Of a DNA stretch of 64,000 nucleotides, positions 15,029 through 27,524 are shown in pieces; position 1 is the stretch's first letter, and every line of letters starts with the position of its first letter. Both the position numbers and the translations under genes were made by a program. Location of the stretch: NCBI GenBank assembly GCA_049975425.1, contig JBNGDI010000008.1, forward strand, positions 40,424 to 104,423, read 5' to 3'. This stretch comes from HyVt-105 sp049975425. Lineage in GTDB: Bacteria > Bacteroidota > Bacteroidia > Bacteroidales > VadinHA17. The notes under the pieces were generated by a model, which was not told the origin of the DNA, ran no database searches, and saw only the letters and a list, made by a program, of their open reading frames with translations.

Positions 15029-15550
15029 TTACCATCCGAAAGCTTCGCCGTTCATCCAATGGTTGTGCAGCCTCAGCACCTGTTCAATCACATCACGGGC
15101 ACAACCTTCTCCTCCCCTGAAATGGGAGATGTATCGGGATATCTGTTTGATCTCGGTAACCGCATCGGCCGGACAGGTAGGAAACCCCACCATCTCCATT
15201 GCTTCCAGATCGGGAATATCATCTCCCATGTACAGAATAGTCATGGGATCCAGATCGTATTTCCCGATATAATCCTCCAGATCGTTTTTTTTATACCGGG
15301 AATCGAGGTAAATATCGGTCACACCCAGTCCTTCATACCTCAGCCTGACGGCTTCCGATCTTCCCCCTGTGATAATACCCACCCTGTATCCCTTATTAAC
15401 CGCCAGTTTGATGGCATAGCCGTCGCGTACATTGATAGACCTCATGGGCTCTCCTTCGGCATCCATCGGAATGGTCTGGGTTGACAGCACACCATCCACA
15501 TCAAATATGAAAGTATTCACCTTTCTCAATTCTTCCTTGAAATTGCTCAT
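15029..15550 (-). CDS. KdsC-like HAD phosphatase (KDO-8-phosphate phosphatase)
   Basis: A 173-residue capless HAD phosphatase expected to convert 3-deoxy-D-manno-octulosonate 8-phosphate to KDO for lipopolysaccharide. Motif I is FDVDGVLS, motif II GIITGGRS, the Lys is in SRYKKND, and motif III/IV is YMGDDIPDLEAM. The C-terminal GGEGCARDVIEQVL is the tail that gates the tetrameric KdsC active site. Its start overlaps the DUF2520 gene stop by 4 bases (ATGA). Confidence 0.9.
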   Translation of the reverse strand: MSNFKEELRKVNTFIFDVDGVLSTQTIPMDAEGEPMRSINVRDGYAIKLAVNKGYRVGIITGGRSEAVRLRYEGLGVTDIYLDSRYKKNDLEDYIGKYDLDPMTILYMGDDIPDLEAMEMVGFPTCPADAVTEIKQISRYISHFRGGEGCARDVIEQVLRLHNHWMNGEAFGW

Positions 15551-16341
15551 GATGTGTCTTTTCTGTTTTTTGTCCTGATAATATCATCCGATAATAACCG
15601 GTAGATTTCCTTCCGGCCGGTGTCATGGCCAAGAAAACCCAGGTGTTTCTCAATGACCCGGTGGTCGTTTCGCACAGCCGGACCGGTCTGCGCATTTTCC
15701 GGGCCTATTTCCAGGGATTTTTCCATGGTTTCCCTGATCAGGGGTTCCAGGGCAGAAATGGACAGCCCGTTGCGCTTCAGGATATCTACCGCAATGCGGT
15801 AGAGGTGGTTCTGAAAATTTGAGGCGAATACTGCTGCCACATGCATTGAGAGCCTGACCTCCGAATCTGCTTCGGTAACACGATCGCTGATTTTTCCGGC
15901 CAGCTGGCTGATGGCCTCCAGGGCGGAACCGGTACTGCCTTCAATAAAAAGCGGAATTTGCCTGAAATCCAGTGGACGATTCCGGGTAAATGTCTGAAGG
16001 GGATAGATCACCCCGTACTCAGGGGAAGACTCACCCAGCACGGTTGCCGGAATGCTGCCTGAGGTATGTATAAGGATCTTATCGGATGGTTCCAGGGCGC
16101 CAAGGATTTCCGGGATCGCATCATCGGAAACGGCTATAACCACCGCATGAGACCGGGGATTGATGGCAGCGGGGAATTTACCCGAAGGAATATTCCAGGG
16201 GGATACCAGCCGGGCAGCCGACACACCGGTTCTGCTGAACACCTCCATAACCTGTACTCCCGCATCCAGAAAAGCCGGTATGAGGTGACTGGCCAGGTTA
16301 CCGGCTCCGATAAATGAAACCCTTTGGATCGTTCTCTGCAT
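15547..16341 (-). CDS. Rossmann-like plus DUF2520 domain protein
   Basis: A 264-residue protein with an N-terminal NAD(P)-binding Rossmann segment (VSFIGAGNLASHLIPAF) resembling pyrroline-5-carboxylate reductase and ketopantoate reductase, and a helical C-terminal DUF2520 domain from about 130 (FIEGSTGSALEAI ... SMHVAAVFASNFQNHLYRIA). The family substrate is not known. It is the upstream partner of the KdsC-like, UbiA and Maf genes, a cluster I recognise as conserved in Bacteroidota. Confidence 0.85.
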   Translation of the reverse strand: MQRTIQRVSFIGAGNLASHLIPAFLDAGVQVMEVFSRTGVSAARLVSPWNIPSGKFPAAINPRSHAVVIAVSDDAIPEILGALEPSDKILIHTSGSIPATVLGESSPEYGVIYPLQTFTRNRPLDFRQIPLFIEGSTGSALEAISQLAGKISDRVTEADSEVRLSMHVAAVFASNFQNHLYRIAVDILKRNGLSISALEPLIRETMEKSLEIGPENAQTGPAVRNDHRVIEKHLGFLGHDTGRKEIYRLLSDDIIRTKNRKDTS

Positions 16342-16362
16342 ACAAAGCCGTTTTTCCCTGTA

Positions 16363-16746
16363 TCATTCGGCATTCTCGATCTCTGTCAGCACCAGGTCGT
16401 ACAGATAGTAAGCATAAGGATTATAAAGCTTGTAGCAATCATCCTTCGCTTCACCGGAGAAGTAAACCACCACGGGTTCCGGATATTGCTGGCCATATCG
16501 TTCGATGGCCAGGTCGCGGATATCTTCAGGCACATCCTCGGGATTGCACAGGGTAAATTTCCCCTGGATGTACAGAGCATTAATATAGCCGTACTCTGCG
16601 TTCTCCATGAACAGCTCTCCTGCTTCCCTGTCTACGTGGAATTTGGTTTCCGAATCACAACCACATTTTTCCTTTCCGCATCCGGAGAAATGGATCAGGG
16701 ACCCTAGGACAAGAAGCAGAATAACGGCAGGAAAGGTTCTTTTCAT
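16363..16746 (-). CDS. small lipoprotein of unknown function
   Basis: About 127 residues with a lipoprotein signal peptide (MKRTFPAVILLLVLGSLIHFSGC, lipid Cys23). Just after the lipid site come two more Cys (KEKCGC), and a further Cys pair follows in the body (TLCNP, DDCYKL), so disulfides are likely. The mature part is acidic and Tyr-rich near the end (LYNPYAYYLYDLVLTEIE). I recognise no family. An ATG three codons upstream is also possible. It lies 21 bases before the DUF2520 gene and may start that transcript. Confidence 0.7.
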   Translation of the reverse strand: MKRTFPAVILLLVLGSLIHFSGCGKEKCGCDSETKFHVDREAGELFMENAEYGYINALYIQGKFTLCNPEDVPEDIRDLAIERYGQQYPEPVVVYFSGEAKDDCYKLYNPYAYYLYDLVLTEIENAE

Positions 16747-16819
16747 CTGGCTCAAGTATGTTTTCCCAAAAGTACCAAAAAAATTCGGGTTTTAAGGGTG
16801 TCTTCGGGAAAACGGAAGA

Positions 16820-18616
16820 TTACAGCCGGTAGCTGTTATCTTCAATCATACGGGCGGCAATACGCCGGCGGGCTTCCTTTACATTCACAGGAGCCGTATG
16901 TGTCAGCCTGCGCAGGGCTTCTTCCAACTCTTTCAGCCGATCCCCCTGAGCAAATGACTGCAGGGCATCGGTACCTTTCTTCAGCATGATGAAAGCCGCA
17001 TCATGCATAAATACATCCAGTATATCACGGTATATTCCCGTGTTTTCCTGTCCTTTCATGGCTGCCAGTTTCTGCACCCTCAGCATGGCAGATTCTGCCG
17101 CATAGGTTTCCATGATCATATCGGCCAGATTGTTCATGATCTCCTGTTCGAAGGAAAGTTTTCTTTCGAAGAAAGAGGAAGCAGCGCCGGCTACCAAGAG
17201 TACGGCTTTCTTAAAATTAGCCACTACCTGTTTCTTCTGTTCATCGTAGGTCATTCCCTCAAAAACCGGATATTCCACCGACTGAAGATCACTGAGCAAT
17301 TCGTTTGCCGGAGTGAACAGGTCGTATTCCCCTTTCTTTGAATGTTTCAGGGTAAGGTCGGTCACAAGCAAACGGTTGATCTCGTTGGTTCCCTCGAAAA
17401 TACGATTAATGCGGGAGTCGCGGTACGACTTCTCGACCAGGGTTTCTGAAGAGTAACCCATACCGCCGAATATCTGCACAGCCTCATCAACAATGTAATC
17501 AAGGGCTTCAGAGCTGAACACTTTCAGGAAAGCAGCTTCGATGTTATACCTGGCAATGCCTTCGATGGTGGCCCTGGCTTTATCCAATCCGTCATGCACC
17601 AGCTCATTTATTGCATCATCGATGTTCTTGCTTACCCGGTACACAGAAGATTCGGTAACAAAATGCCGAATAGCCTGTTCGGCCAGTTTATGCTGTATGG
17701 CGCCAAAGGAAGAGATCAGCTGTCCGAACTGTTTCCGTTCGTTGGCATACCGGATGGATTCGTCGATAGCTTTTCTGGAAGCGCCCAGCACATTGGCTCC
17801 CAGCTTGATTCTTCCCATGTGGAGAATATTCAGGGCGATACGGTATCCGCCTCCCCTTTCTCCGATGAGATTTTCCACCGGTACTTTCACATCGTTAAAA
17901 AAGAGCTGAACCGTGGAAGAACCTTTGATCCCCATTTTGTGTTCTTCCGGATTCCTGACCACACCGGGAGAATGGGCATCCACCAAAAACGCACTGAGGC
18001 AGCGGTCGTTGTCAATCTTGGCGAATACCGTCAGCAGGTCGGCAAACCCCCCGTTGGTAATCCACATTTTCTGGCCGTTCAGGATATAATGCTTACCGTC
18101 TTTCGAAAGGGTGGCACTGGTTTTTCCGGCATTGGCATCGGAACCGGCCCCCGGTTCGGTAAGGCAGTAAGCGGTAAGCAGTTCGCCTGTCACCATCTTC
18201 GGGATGTATTTGTGCCTGAGCTCATCACTTCCGTAATACAGAAGGGGACAGGTACCGATACCTGTGTGAGCTGAAAATGCCACCGAGAAAGAGAAACCAG
18301 CGCCCATCACCTCGCTCGCCAGCATGGTGGTCACAAAATCCTGTCCGAATCCTTCGTACTCCTCCGGCACAGAGATGCCCAGCAGTCCGAGTTCCCCGGC
18401 TTTCCTGAGCAGGGAAGGCATAAGGCCTTTTTCCTGCTGGTCAATCCGGTCAAGTACAGGGAATACCTCCGTTTCCAGAAAATCACGGCAGGTTGAAGCG
18501 ATCATCTGCTGTTCTTCATTGAATTCTTCCGGGATAAAAATGTCATCGGGCTGGGTGTCTCTTACCAGAAATTCACCGCTTTTGAGTGCTTTTTTTTCCA
18601 TTTTTTTCAGATTCAA
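16820..18616 (-). CDS. acyl-CoA dehydrogenase, long (VLCAD-like) form
   Basis: A 598-residue FAD enzyme catalysing alpha,beta-dehydrogenation of acyl-CoA. Signature CLTEPGAGSDA lies near 150 and the FAD/adenine motif IFGGMGYS near 383; the catalytic Glu is in RIFEGTNEINR near 405. About 170 residues follow the usual 400-residue core, a C-terminal helical extension like that of VLCAD/ACAD9 and the Bacteroidota homologues. It closes an operon with etfBA and the membrane Fe-S proteins, its expected electron acceptors. Chain length specificity cannot be read here. Confidence 0.92.
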   Translation of the reverse strand: MNLKKMEKKALKSGEFLVRDTQPDDIFIPEEFNEEQQMIASTCRDFLETEVFPVLDRIDQQEKGLMPSLLRKAGELGLLGISVPEEYEGFGQDFVTTMLASEVMGAGFSFSVAFSAHTGIGTCPLLYYGSDELRHKYIPKMVTGELLTAYCLTEPGAGSDANAGKTSATLSKDGKHYILNGQKMWITNGGFADLLTVFAKIDNDRCLSAFLVDAHSPGVVRNPEEHKMGIKGSSTVQLFFNDVKVPVENLIGERGGGYRIALNILHMGRIKLGANVLGASRKAIDESIRYANERKQFGQLISSFGAIQHKLAEQAIRHFVTESSVYRVSKNIDDAINELVHDGLDKARATIEGIARYNIEAAFLKVFSSEALDYIVDEAVQIFGGMGYSSETLVEKSYRDSRINRIFEGTNEINRLLVTDLTLKHSKKGEYDLFTPANELLSDLQSVEYPVFEGMTYDEQKKQVVANFKKAVLLVAGAASSFFERKLSFEQEIMNNLADMIMETYAAESAMLRVQKLAAMKGQENTGIYRDILDVFMHDAAFIMLKKGTDALQSFAQGDRLKELEEALRRLTHTAPVNVKEARRRIAARMIEDNSYRL

Positions 18617-18621
18617 TTATT

Positions 18622-19425
18622 TTACAATCCAAGGGAGAGAGCTACCATTTCTGCAATATCATATATTTTTACTTCCTCTTCCCTGTTTTTGTATTTGACC
18701 CCGTCGGTCAGCATGACCATGCAGTAAGGACAGGCGGTCACAATGATCCTGGCGCCCGTAGAAAGGGCTTCTTCCGTTCTCTCGATAAATATCTCCTTAT
18801 CACCCGGTTCAGCTTCCTTGAACATCTGGCCCCCTCCTGCCCCGCAACACAGAGCAAAGCTCCTGTTTCTTGACATTTCGGCCAATGACACCCCCAGTTC
18901 CCCGAGAACTTTCCGGGGAGCTTCGTATTCCCCGTTCCCCCTACCAAGGTAACAGGGATCGTGATAGGTTACCAGGTAATTTCTGAACACTTCCCGTTTG
19001 GGCATTAATTTCCCCTCACTGATCAGATTATGCAGGAACCGGGTGTGGTGGATCACTTCATAGTGGCCATCGAAATCGGGATATTCGTTTTTAAACGTAT
19101 TATAGGCATGGGGGTCACAGGTGAGGATTTTCTTCACTCCGTACCGGTTGAACAGGTCTATATTGGAAAGAGCCTGCATCTGGTACAACATTTCATTTCC
19201 GGCTCTCCGGGCCACGTCTCCCGAGGAAGATTCTTCGGTTCCAAGTACGGCATAATCCACGTTCAAAAAGGCAAGTATTTTCACAAACGCACGCGTGACA
19301 TGCTTGTATCTGTCGTCATAGGCTCCGGCGCTACCCACCCACAGCAGATATTCGGGTTTCTCACCCCGGGCCGCCATATCAGCCATTACGGGAACAGTCA
19401 CTTTTGTTTTTCCTGTAGCATTCAT
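18622..19425 (-). CDS. CCG-domain Fe-S protein (HdrD-like), ETF:quinone oxidoreductase partner
   Basis: A 267-residue protein with two cysteine-rich CCG segments: TCDPHAYNTFKNEYPD with HDPCYLGR, then CCGAGGGQMF with TACPYCMVML, as in HdrD/GlpC/LutA and the C-terminal half of EtfD-like proteins. The start chosen gives MNATGKTKV 11 bases after the preceding gene; a longer reading would overlap that gene. With the membrane ferredoxin-like protein upstream it probably forms a split ETF:menaquinone oxidoreductase. The role is inferred from domain content and from position between ETF and acyl-CoA dehydrogenase. Confidence 0.85.
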   Translation of the reverse strand: MNATGKTKVTVPVMADMAARGEKPEYLLWVGSAGAYDDRYKHVTRAFVKILAFLNVDYAVLGTEESSSGDVARRAGNEMLYQMQALSNIDLFNRYGVKKILTCDPHAYNTFKNEYPDFDGHYEVIHHTRFLHNLISEGKLMPKREVFRNYLVTYHDPCYLGRGNGEYEAPRKVLGELGVSLAEMSRNRSFALCCGAGGGQMFKEAEPGDKEIFIERTEEALSTGARIIVTACPYCMVMLTDGVKYKNREEEVKIYDIAEMVALSLGL

Positions 19426-19436
19426 AGTATTCCGAT

Positions 19437-20756
19437 TCAGGCTTTTATATAAAGGTCTTCCGCCCACAGCATTCTGTCTTCCCGGGAATATTGCCAGGGT
19501 GCTCCGTTATTTTCGATGTTCGAAAACACCGTATTGAGTCCGGCCGGGCCTTTGGCTTCTTCCATCACCAGATAACGCCGCATATCCACAATCAATAAGG
19601 GATGGTTTATATTCACGGGGCATTCCCGGGCACAGGCATTGCAGGTGGTACAGGCCCAAAGTTCTTCTTCAGTCACATAATCACGCAGTAATGACCGGGC
19701 ATCATCAAAATCTTTTCCCTTCCTGATCAAACCGGGACCCTTTTCTTTCATGCGTGCACGAACGTCCATGATGATCTTTCGCGGACTGAGTTTTTTCCCT
19801 GTGAGACGGGCCGGGCATACGTCGGTGCACCTGCCGCACTCGGTGCAGGCCAGGGAATCCAGGTAACTCTTCCAGGTAATGTCTTCCACATCCTTCACAC
19901 CGAAACGTTCCAGTTCAGCCGGTTCGCCGGAAGAATCTCCATCCGTGTCAGGATGAAGCATGGCCCGTATTTCCCTGGTGATATGCGGCATATTGGGCAG
20001 CTTCCCCAGGGGATCAAGCCTGCTCAGGACCACATTCGGAACGGACATGAAAACATGGAAATGCTTTGAATAGGGCAGAATATTGGCAAAGAGGAAGATC
20101 AGCAAAATATGTGCCCACCAGTTGATCTCATGAACCCGGTATACCGTTGTCACTGAAAGGTCGCTTCCCAGAAAGGAAGATATCAGGCTGCTGACAGGAA
20201 ACAGCCCTTTCTGTTCAAAACCTGCCAGAGTGATATAGGTTACATAAGCCGTATTCATTCCCAGCAGGGTAATCATGAGCAAACCGATCAGGCTGAGAGC
20301 CAGAATGGCATCCAGGTGAGAGGTATGCTTCATCTCTTCACCCCTGAACCTTGGAATGTCCATGGCCACACGCCTTATCAGGAAAGCGGTCACAGCCACC
20401 AGCACCAAAAGGGCAAAAACATCACCGAAGGCAATAAGAACATCGTACACAGGACCCAGAACAGCCAGGAATCGTTCGGTACCGGTCAATCCGTCAATCA
20501 TCATTTCAATACTGCCGAACAGGATCACAAGGAAGCCCCAGAAAACCAGAGCATGCATCAGACCCACCGCCGGGCGCCGGAACATTTTACTTTGCCCTAA
20601 GACCTCGGTGAGCAACAGTTTAAACCGTTTGCCCCAGTCTTTAACCGGGAAAGCGGGTTTTGTCAGTCTGAAAAAAGCCACTATCCTTGCGGTTGTCCAG
20701 GCAAATATTCCCAGGGTGATCAGCAGGGAAAGGGTGAAAACAACCTGTTTTGACAT
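19437..20756 (-). CDS. membrane-bound Fe-S oxidoreductase, EtfD/EMO N-terminal half
   Basis: A 439-residue protein with about five membrane spans (narI/gamma-like, with His in MHALVFWGFL, HEINWWAHILLIF and KHFHVF that could hold heme) followed by two [4Fe-4S] motifs, CTECGRCTDVCPA and CTTCNACARECPV. In actinobacterial EMO this module and the CCG module are one polypeptide; here they are two consecutive genes. The likely job is to take electrons from reduced ETF and pass them to menaquinone. Confidence 0.85.
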   Translation of the reverse strand: MSKQVVFTLSLLITLGIFAWTTARIVAFFRLTKPAFPVKDWGKRFKLLLTEVLGQSKMFRRPAVGLMHALVFWGFLVILFGSIEMMIDGLTGTERFLAVLGPVYDVLIAFGDVFALLVLVAVTAFLIRRVAMDIPRFRGEEMKHTSHLDAILALSLIGLLMITLLGMNTAYVTYITLAGFEQKGLFPVSSLISSFLGSDLSVTTVYRVHEINWWAHILLIFLFANILPYSKHFHVFMSVPNVVLSRLDPLGKLPNMPHITREIRAMLHPDTDGDSSGEPAELERFGVKDVEDITWKSYLDSLACTECGRCTDVCPARLTGKKLSPRKIIMDVRARMKEKGPGLIRKGKDFDDARSLLRDYVTEEELWACTTCNACARECPVNINHPLLIVDMRRYLVMEEAKGPAGLNTVFSNIENNGAPWQYSREDRMLWAEDLYIKA

Positions 20757-20822
20757 AGTAATCAGCTTTTTTTTGCCGGGAAGTAATATCAGGCAGCGAA
20801 TGATGAAAGTGTATCTGTGGAT

Positions 20823-21791
20823 TCAGGATTTTTTCACTTCCTCAACAGCCCGTGTAAATTCGGGCACCACTTTGAACGCATCCCCCACAATTCCGTAATC
20901 GGCCACTTCGAAAATAGGCGCGTCGGGATCCTTATTGATAGCCACAATATATTTGGAACCCCTTACCCCTGCCACATGCTGGATGGCACCTGAAATACCA
21001 ACGGCAATATAGAGAGTGGGAGCAATGATCTTGCCGGTTTGTCCCGTATGTTCGGAATGGGGTCTCCAGCCTTCATCAGAAACGGGCCGCGAACAGGCGG
21101 TTGCCGCATTCAGCACTCCAGCCAGTTCTTCCAGCATGGTCCAGTTTTCAGGCCCTTTCATTCCCCGTCCGCCGGAAACTACAATATCGGCATCGGCCAG
21201 CAGAATTTTACCGGTTTGCTTCCTGACCTCTTCCACACGTATGGCCGGTTTTTCGGTTTTTCCGGGCACAAAATCCATTATCTCCGGATGTTTTTCCCGT
21301 TCATGCAAACCGTATGAATTTTGCATCAGAGTCAGCACCCGCCTTTCCGTATTCAGAGCCACGCGGGCAAATGCATTCCCGTTAAACACTTTCTTCTTCA
21401 CCACAAAAGGATCATGGCTTTCAGGAAGGGCCACCACCGAGGCGCCCAGCGCTGCTTTCAGTCTGGCCGACAGGCATGGGGCCACCGCTTTGCCGGCATT
21501 GTTGTGAGCCAGCACCACCGTTCGGGAACCTGTTTTTTCCACTGCTTCGGCCAACACCGAGGCAAATACCCGGTTATCCAGGAAAGTCACTTCATCACCT
21601 TCCACCTTCCATATCTTATCAGCCCCGAACCGGCCCAGCCCGGTCAGTTCATCCTCTTCCACCTTTCCAATGGAGAGCACGTTCACTTCTCCTCCCGTAA
21701 TCTCGGCTATTCCTGAAGCATAGGAAACCAGTTCATGGGTAATTTTCTTGAATTTCCCGTCCCAGTTTTCGGTATATACTAAAACAGACAT
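20823..21791 (-). CDS. etfA: electron transfer flavoprotein alpha subunit
   Basis: A 322-residue FAD-binding subunit of ETF. The C-terminal FAD domain carries SGGRGMKGPENW, AACSRPVSDEGW-type residues (ATACSRPVSDEGWRP) and TGQTGKIIAPTLYIAVGISG with IQHVAG, the canonical order. The N-terminal half is the AMP-less alpha domain (VLVYTENWDGKFKK). It follows etfB by 30 bases. The ETF receives electrons from the acyl-CoA dehydrogenase of the operon. Confidence 0.93.
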   Translation of the reverse strand: MSVLVYTENWDGKFKKITHELVSYASGIAEITGGEVNVLSIGKVEEDELTGLGRFGADKIWKVEGDEVTFLDNRVFASVLAEAVEKTGSRTVVLAHNNAGKAVAPCLSARLKAALGASVVALPESHDPFVVKKKVFNGNAFARVALNTERRVLTLMQNSYGLHEREKHPEIMDFVPGKTEKPAIRVEEVRKQTGKILLADADIVVSGGRGMKGPENWTMLEELAGVLNAATACSRPVSDEGWRPHSEHTGQTGKIIAPTLYIAVGISGAIQHVAGVRGSKYIVAINKDPDAPIFEVADYGIVGDAFKVVPEFTRAVEEVKKS

Positions 21792-21821
21792 ATTGGTAGC
21801 TTTGAATTTTTCACAATGGGT

Positions 21822-22571
21822 TCATATTACTTTTGCTTCTTTGTGGAGCAACTCGGCCAGTTCTTTTACCTGTTCAGGGTCGAGTTTCCTGCAGGGAGGT
21901 TTGGGAGCCGGTGTTTCAAAACCAAGATATTCGGTAAGCGGGTTCACTTCCACACCCGGCATCACCTTCAGGGGTTTTTGTTTGGCCATCATTATTCCCC
22001 GCATGGAAGGGATCCTGGGTTCCCTGGCAATTCCCTTCTGCACGATGGCCACCAGGGGCGAGGAGGCAATGATCTTTTCCACTCCACCGTCAATATCCCT
22101 GTGCAGCAGCCATCCGTCATCGGCCGGCTCCAGGCCTGACACGGCTGAAACGGAGGTTACGGAAAGCAATTCGGCCAGCATACCTCCCACGGCGGAATTA
22201 TTGTAGTCGCTTGATTCAATACCACAGAGTATCAGATCAAAGGATTCCTGCCTGAGGGCGGCTGCAAGTTGCGAGGCCACTGAAAAGGCATCGGCCGGAT
22301 CTGCATCCACACGGATAGCATTGTCGGCCCCGATGGCCATAGCTTTCCGCAGGGTAGGATCGGCCCCTGACCTTCCCACATGCACTACCGTCACCTTTTC
22401 CACCCTTCCGCCGGATGATTCCTTAATTTCAAGGGCCCGGGTCAGGGCCAGTTCATCCCAGGGATTAATGATCCACTGCACCCCGTTAGTATCCAGCCGG
22501 CTGTTGTTGTCTACAAACCGGATACGTGTAGTGGTATCGGGAACATGACTCAGACATACAGCAATTTTCAT
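21822..22571 (-). CDS. etfB: electron transfer flavoprotein beta subunit
   Basis: A 249-residue partner of EtfA and first gene of the operon. MKIAVCLSHVPDTTTRIRF matches the ETF-beta opening, and WIINPWDELALTRALEIKE and LILCGIESSDYNNSAVGGML are family core segments; the C-terminal arm (GVEVNPLTEYLGFETP) wraps the alpha subunit. Whether it is a bifurcating ETF cannot be decided here; the downstream membrane Fe-S proteins favour simple electron delivery to quinone. Confidence 0.92.
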   Translation of the reverse strand: MKIAVCLSHVPDTTTRIRFVDNNSRLDTNGVQWIINPWDELALTRALEIKESSGGRVEKVTVVHVGRSGADPTLRKAMAIGADNAIRVDADPADAFSVASQLAAALRQESFDLILCGIESSDYNNSAVGGMLAELLSVTSVSAVSGLEPADDGWLLHRDIDGGVEKIIASSPLVAIVQKGIAREPRIPSMRGIMMAKQKPLKVMPGVEVNPLTEYLGFETPAPKPPCRKLDPEQVKELAELLHKEAKVI

Positions 22572-22728
22572 CGGATGATGATTTATGGTTATTTGTTGGT
22601 TGTTCTGTTCACGATAAATCCCGGCTTTCCGTTTTCCACTGGCTCAGACAGGCCGTTCTGTTCCGTCGGGCCTTTGTCTGTCCGGTATCATTCCGCCTCC
22701 GGCCGGGGTTTTATGGGGGACAAATATA
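22572..22728 (-). promoter_or_regulatory. etf operon promoter element and long structured leader
   Basis: A TATATTTG -7 element lies at 22721-22728 on the minus strand with no TTTG at the usual distance. It would give a leader of about 145 nt before etfB. Within it 22645-22680 can pair as a bulged 10-bp hairpin (CAGAC-AA-AGGCC with GGCCT-GTCTG). No known riboswitch pattern was recognised. Confidence 0.4.
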
Positions 22729-22788
22729 AAAAATTCTGTTTTAATCCCTCCATTCCAAAACCAAATACCCTTAAAACAGCCATATAAT

Positions 22789-22821
22789 GAACAAACCCTG
22801 CCGTTACGACAGGGTTTGTTC
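22789..22821 (-). terminator. hairpin downstream of the rpoBC-DUF3467 operon
   Basis: A perfect 12-bp stem (GAACAAACCCTG / CAGGGTTTGTTC) with a 9-nt loop begins 18 bases after the DUF3467 stop. The stem is U-rich at its 3' side but no long T tract follows, so termination is probable rather than certain. Confidence 0.6.
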
Positions 22822-22838
22822 TATTTGTTCGAAAAAAA

Positions 22839-23162
22839 TCAGGCCTGGGCCGTTGGCCCTCCGAAGTTCATGGGCACCACGGGTCCGCCTGACCCTTTTA
22901 CGTCCTTGATGGGGCCATGCACCGATTCGTACTTTGCGATATTATCCTTCAGTGCGGCCATCAGCCGCTTGGCATGCTCGGGTGTGAGTATGATCCTTGA
23001 TTTGACCCTGGCTTTTGGCACACCGGGCATAATCCGGATAAAATCGAGGATGAATTCGGCAGCCGAATGAGTAATAACGGCCAGATTGGCAAATACTCCC
23101 TGACCTACTTCATCACTGAGTTCGATCTGGATCTGGTTTTTCTGTGGTTTTTTTTCATCCAT
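22839..23162 (-). CDS. DUF3467 domain protein
   Basis: A 107-residue protein of the DUF3467 family, with the typical QIELSDEVGQGVFANLAVI opening, HSAAEFILDF, and KSRIILTPEHAKRLMAALKD; the tail is Gly/Pro-rich (GGPVVPMNFGGP). It starts 2 bases after rpoC, so it is almost certainly co-transcribed. The function is unknown. A link to transcription is suggested only by the conserved position after rpoC in Bacteroidota. Confidence 0.85.
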   Translation of the reverse strand: MDEKKPQKNQIQIELSDEVGQGVFANLAVITHSAAEFILDFIRIMPGVPKARVKSRIILTPEHAKRLMAALKDNIAKYESVHGPIKDVKGSGGPVVPMNFGGPTAQA

Positions 23163-23164
23163 GA

Positions 23165-27475
<4,311 letters not shown>

Positions 27476-27524
27476 ATCTGTGTTGTTTGTTATCTGTAAA
27501 TAATAAATATAACCATGAATAACC

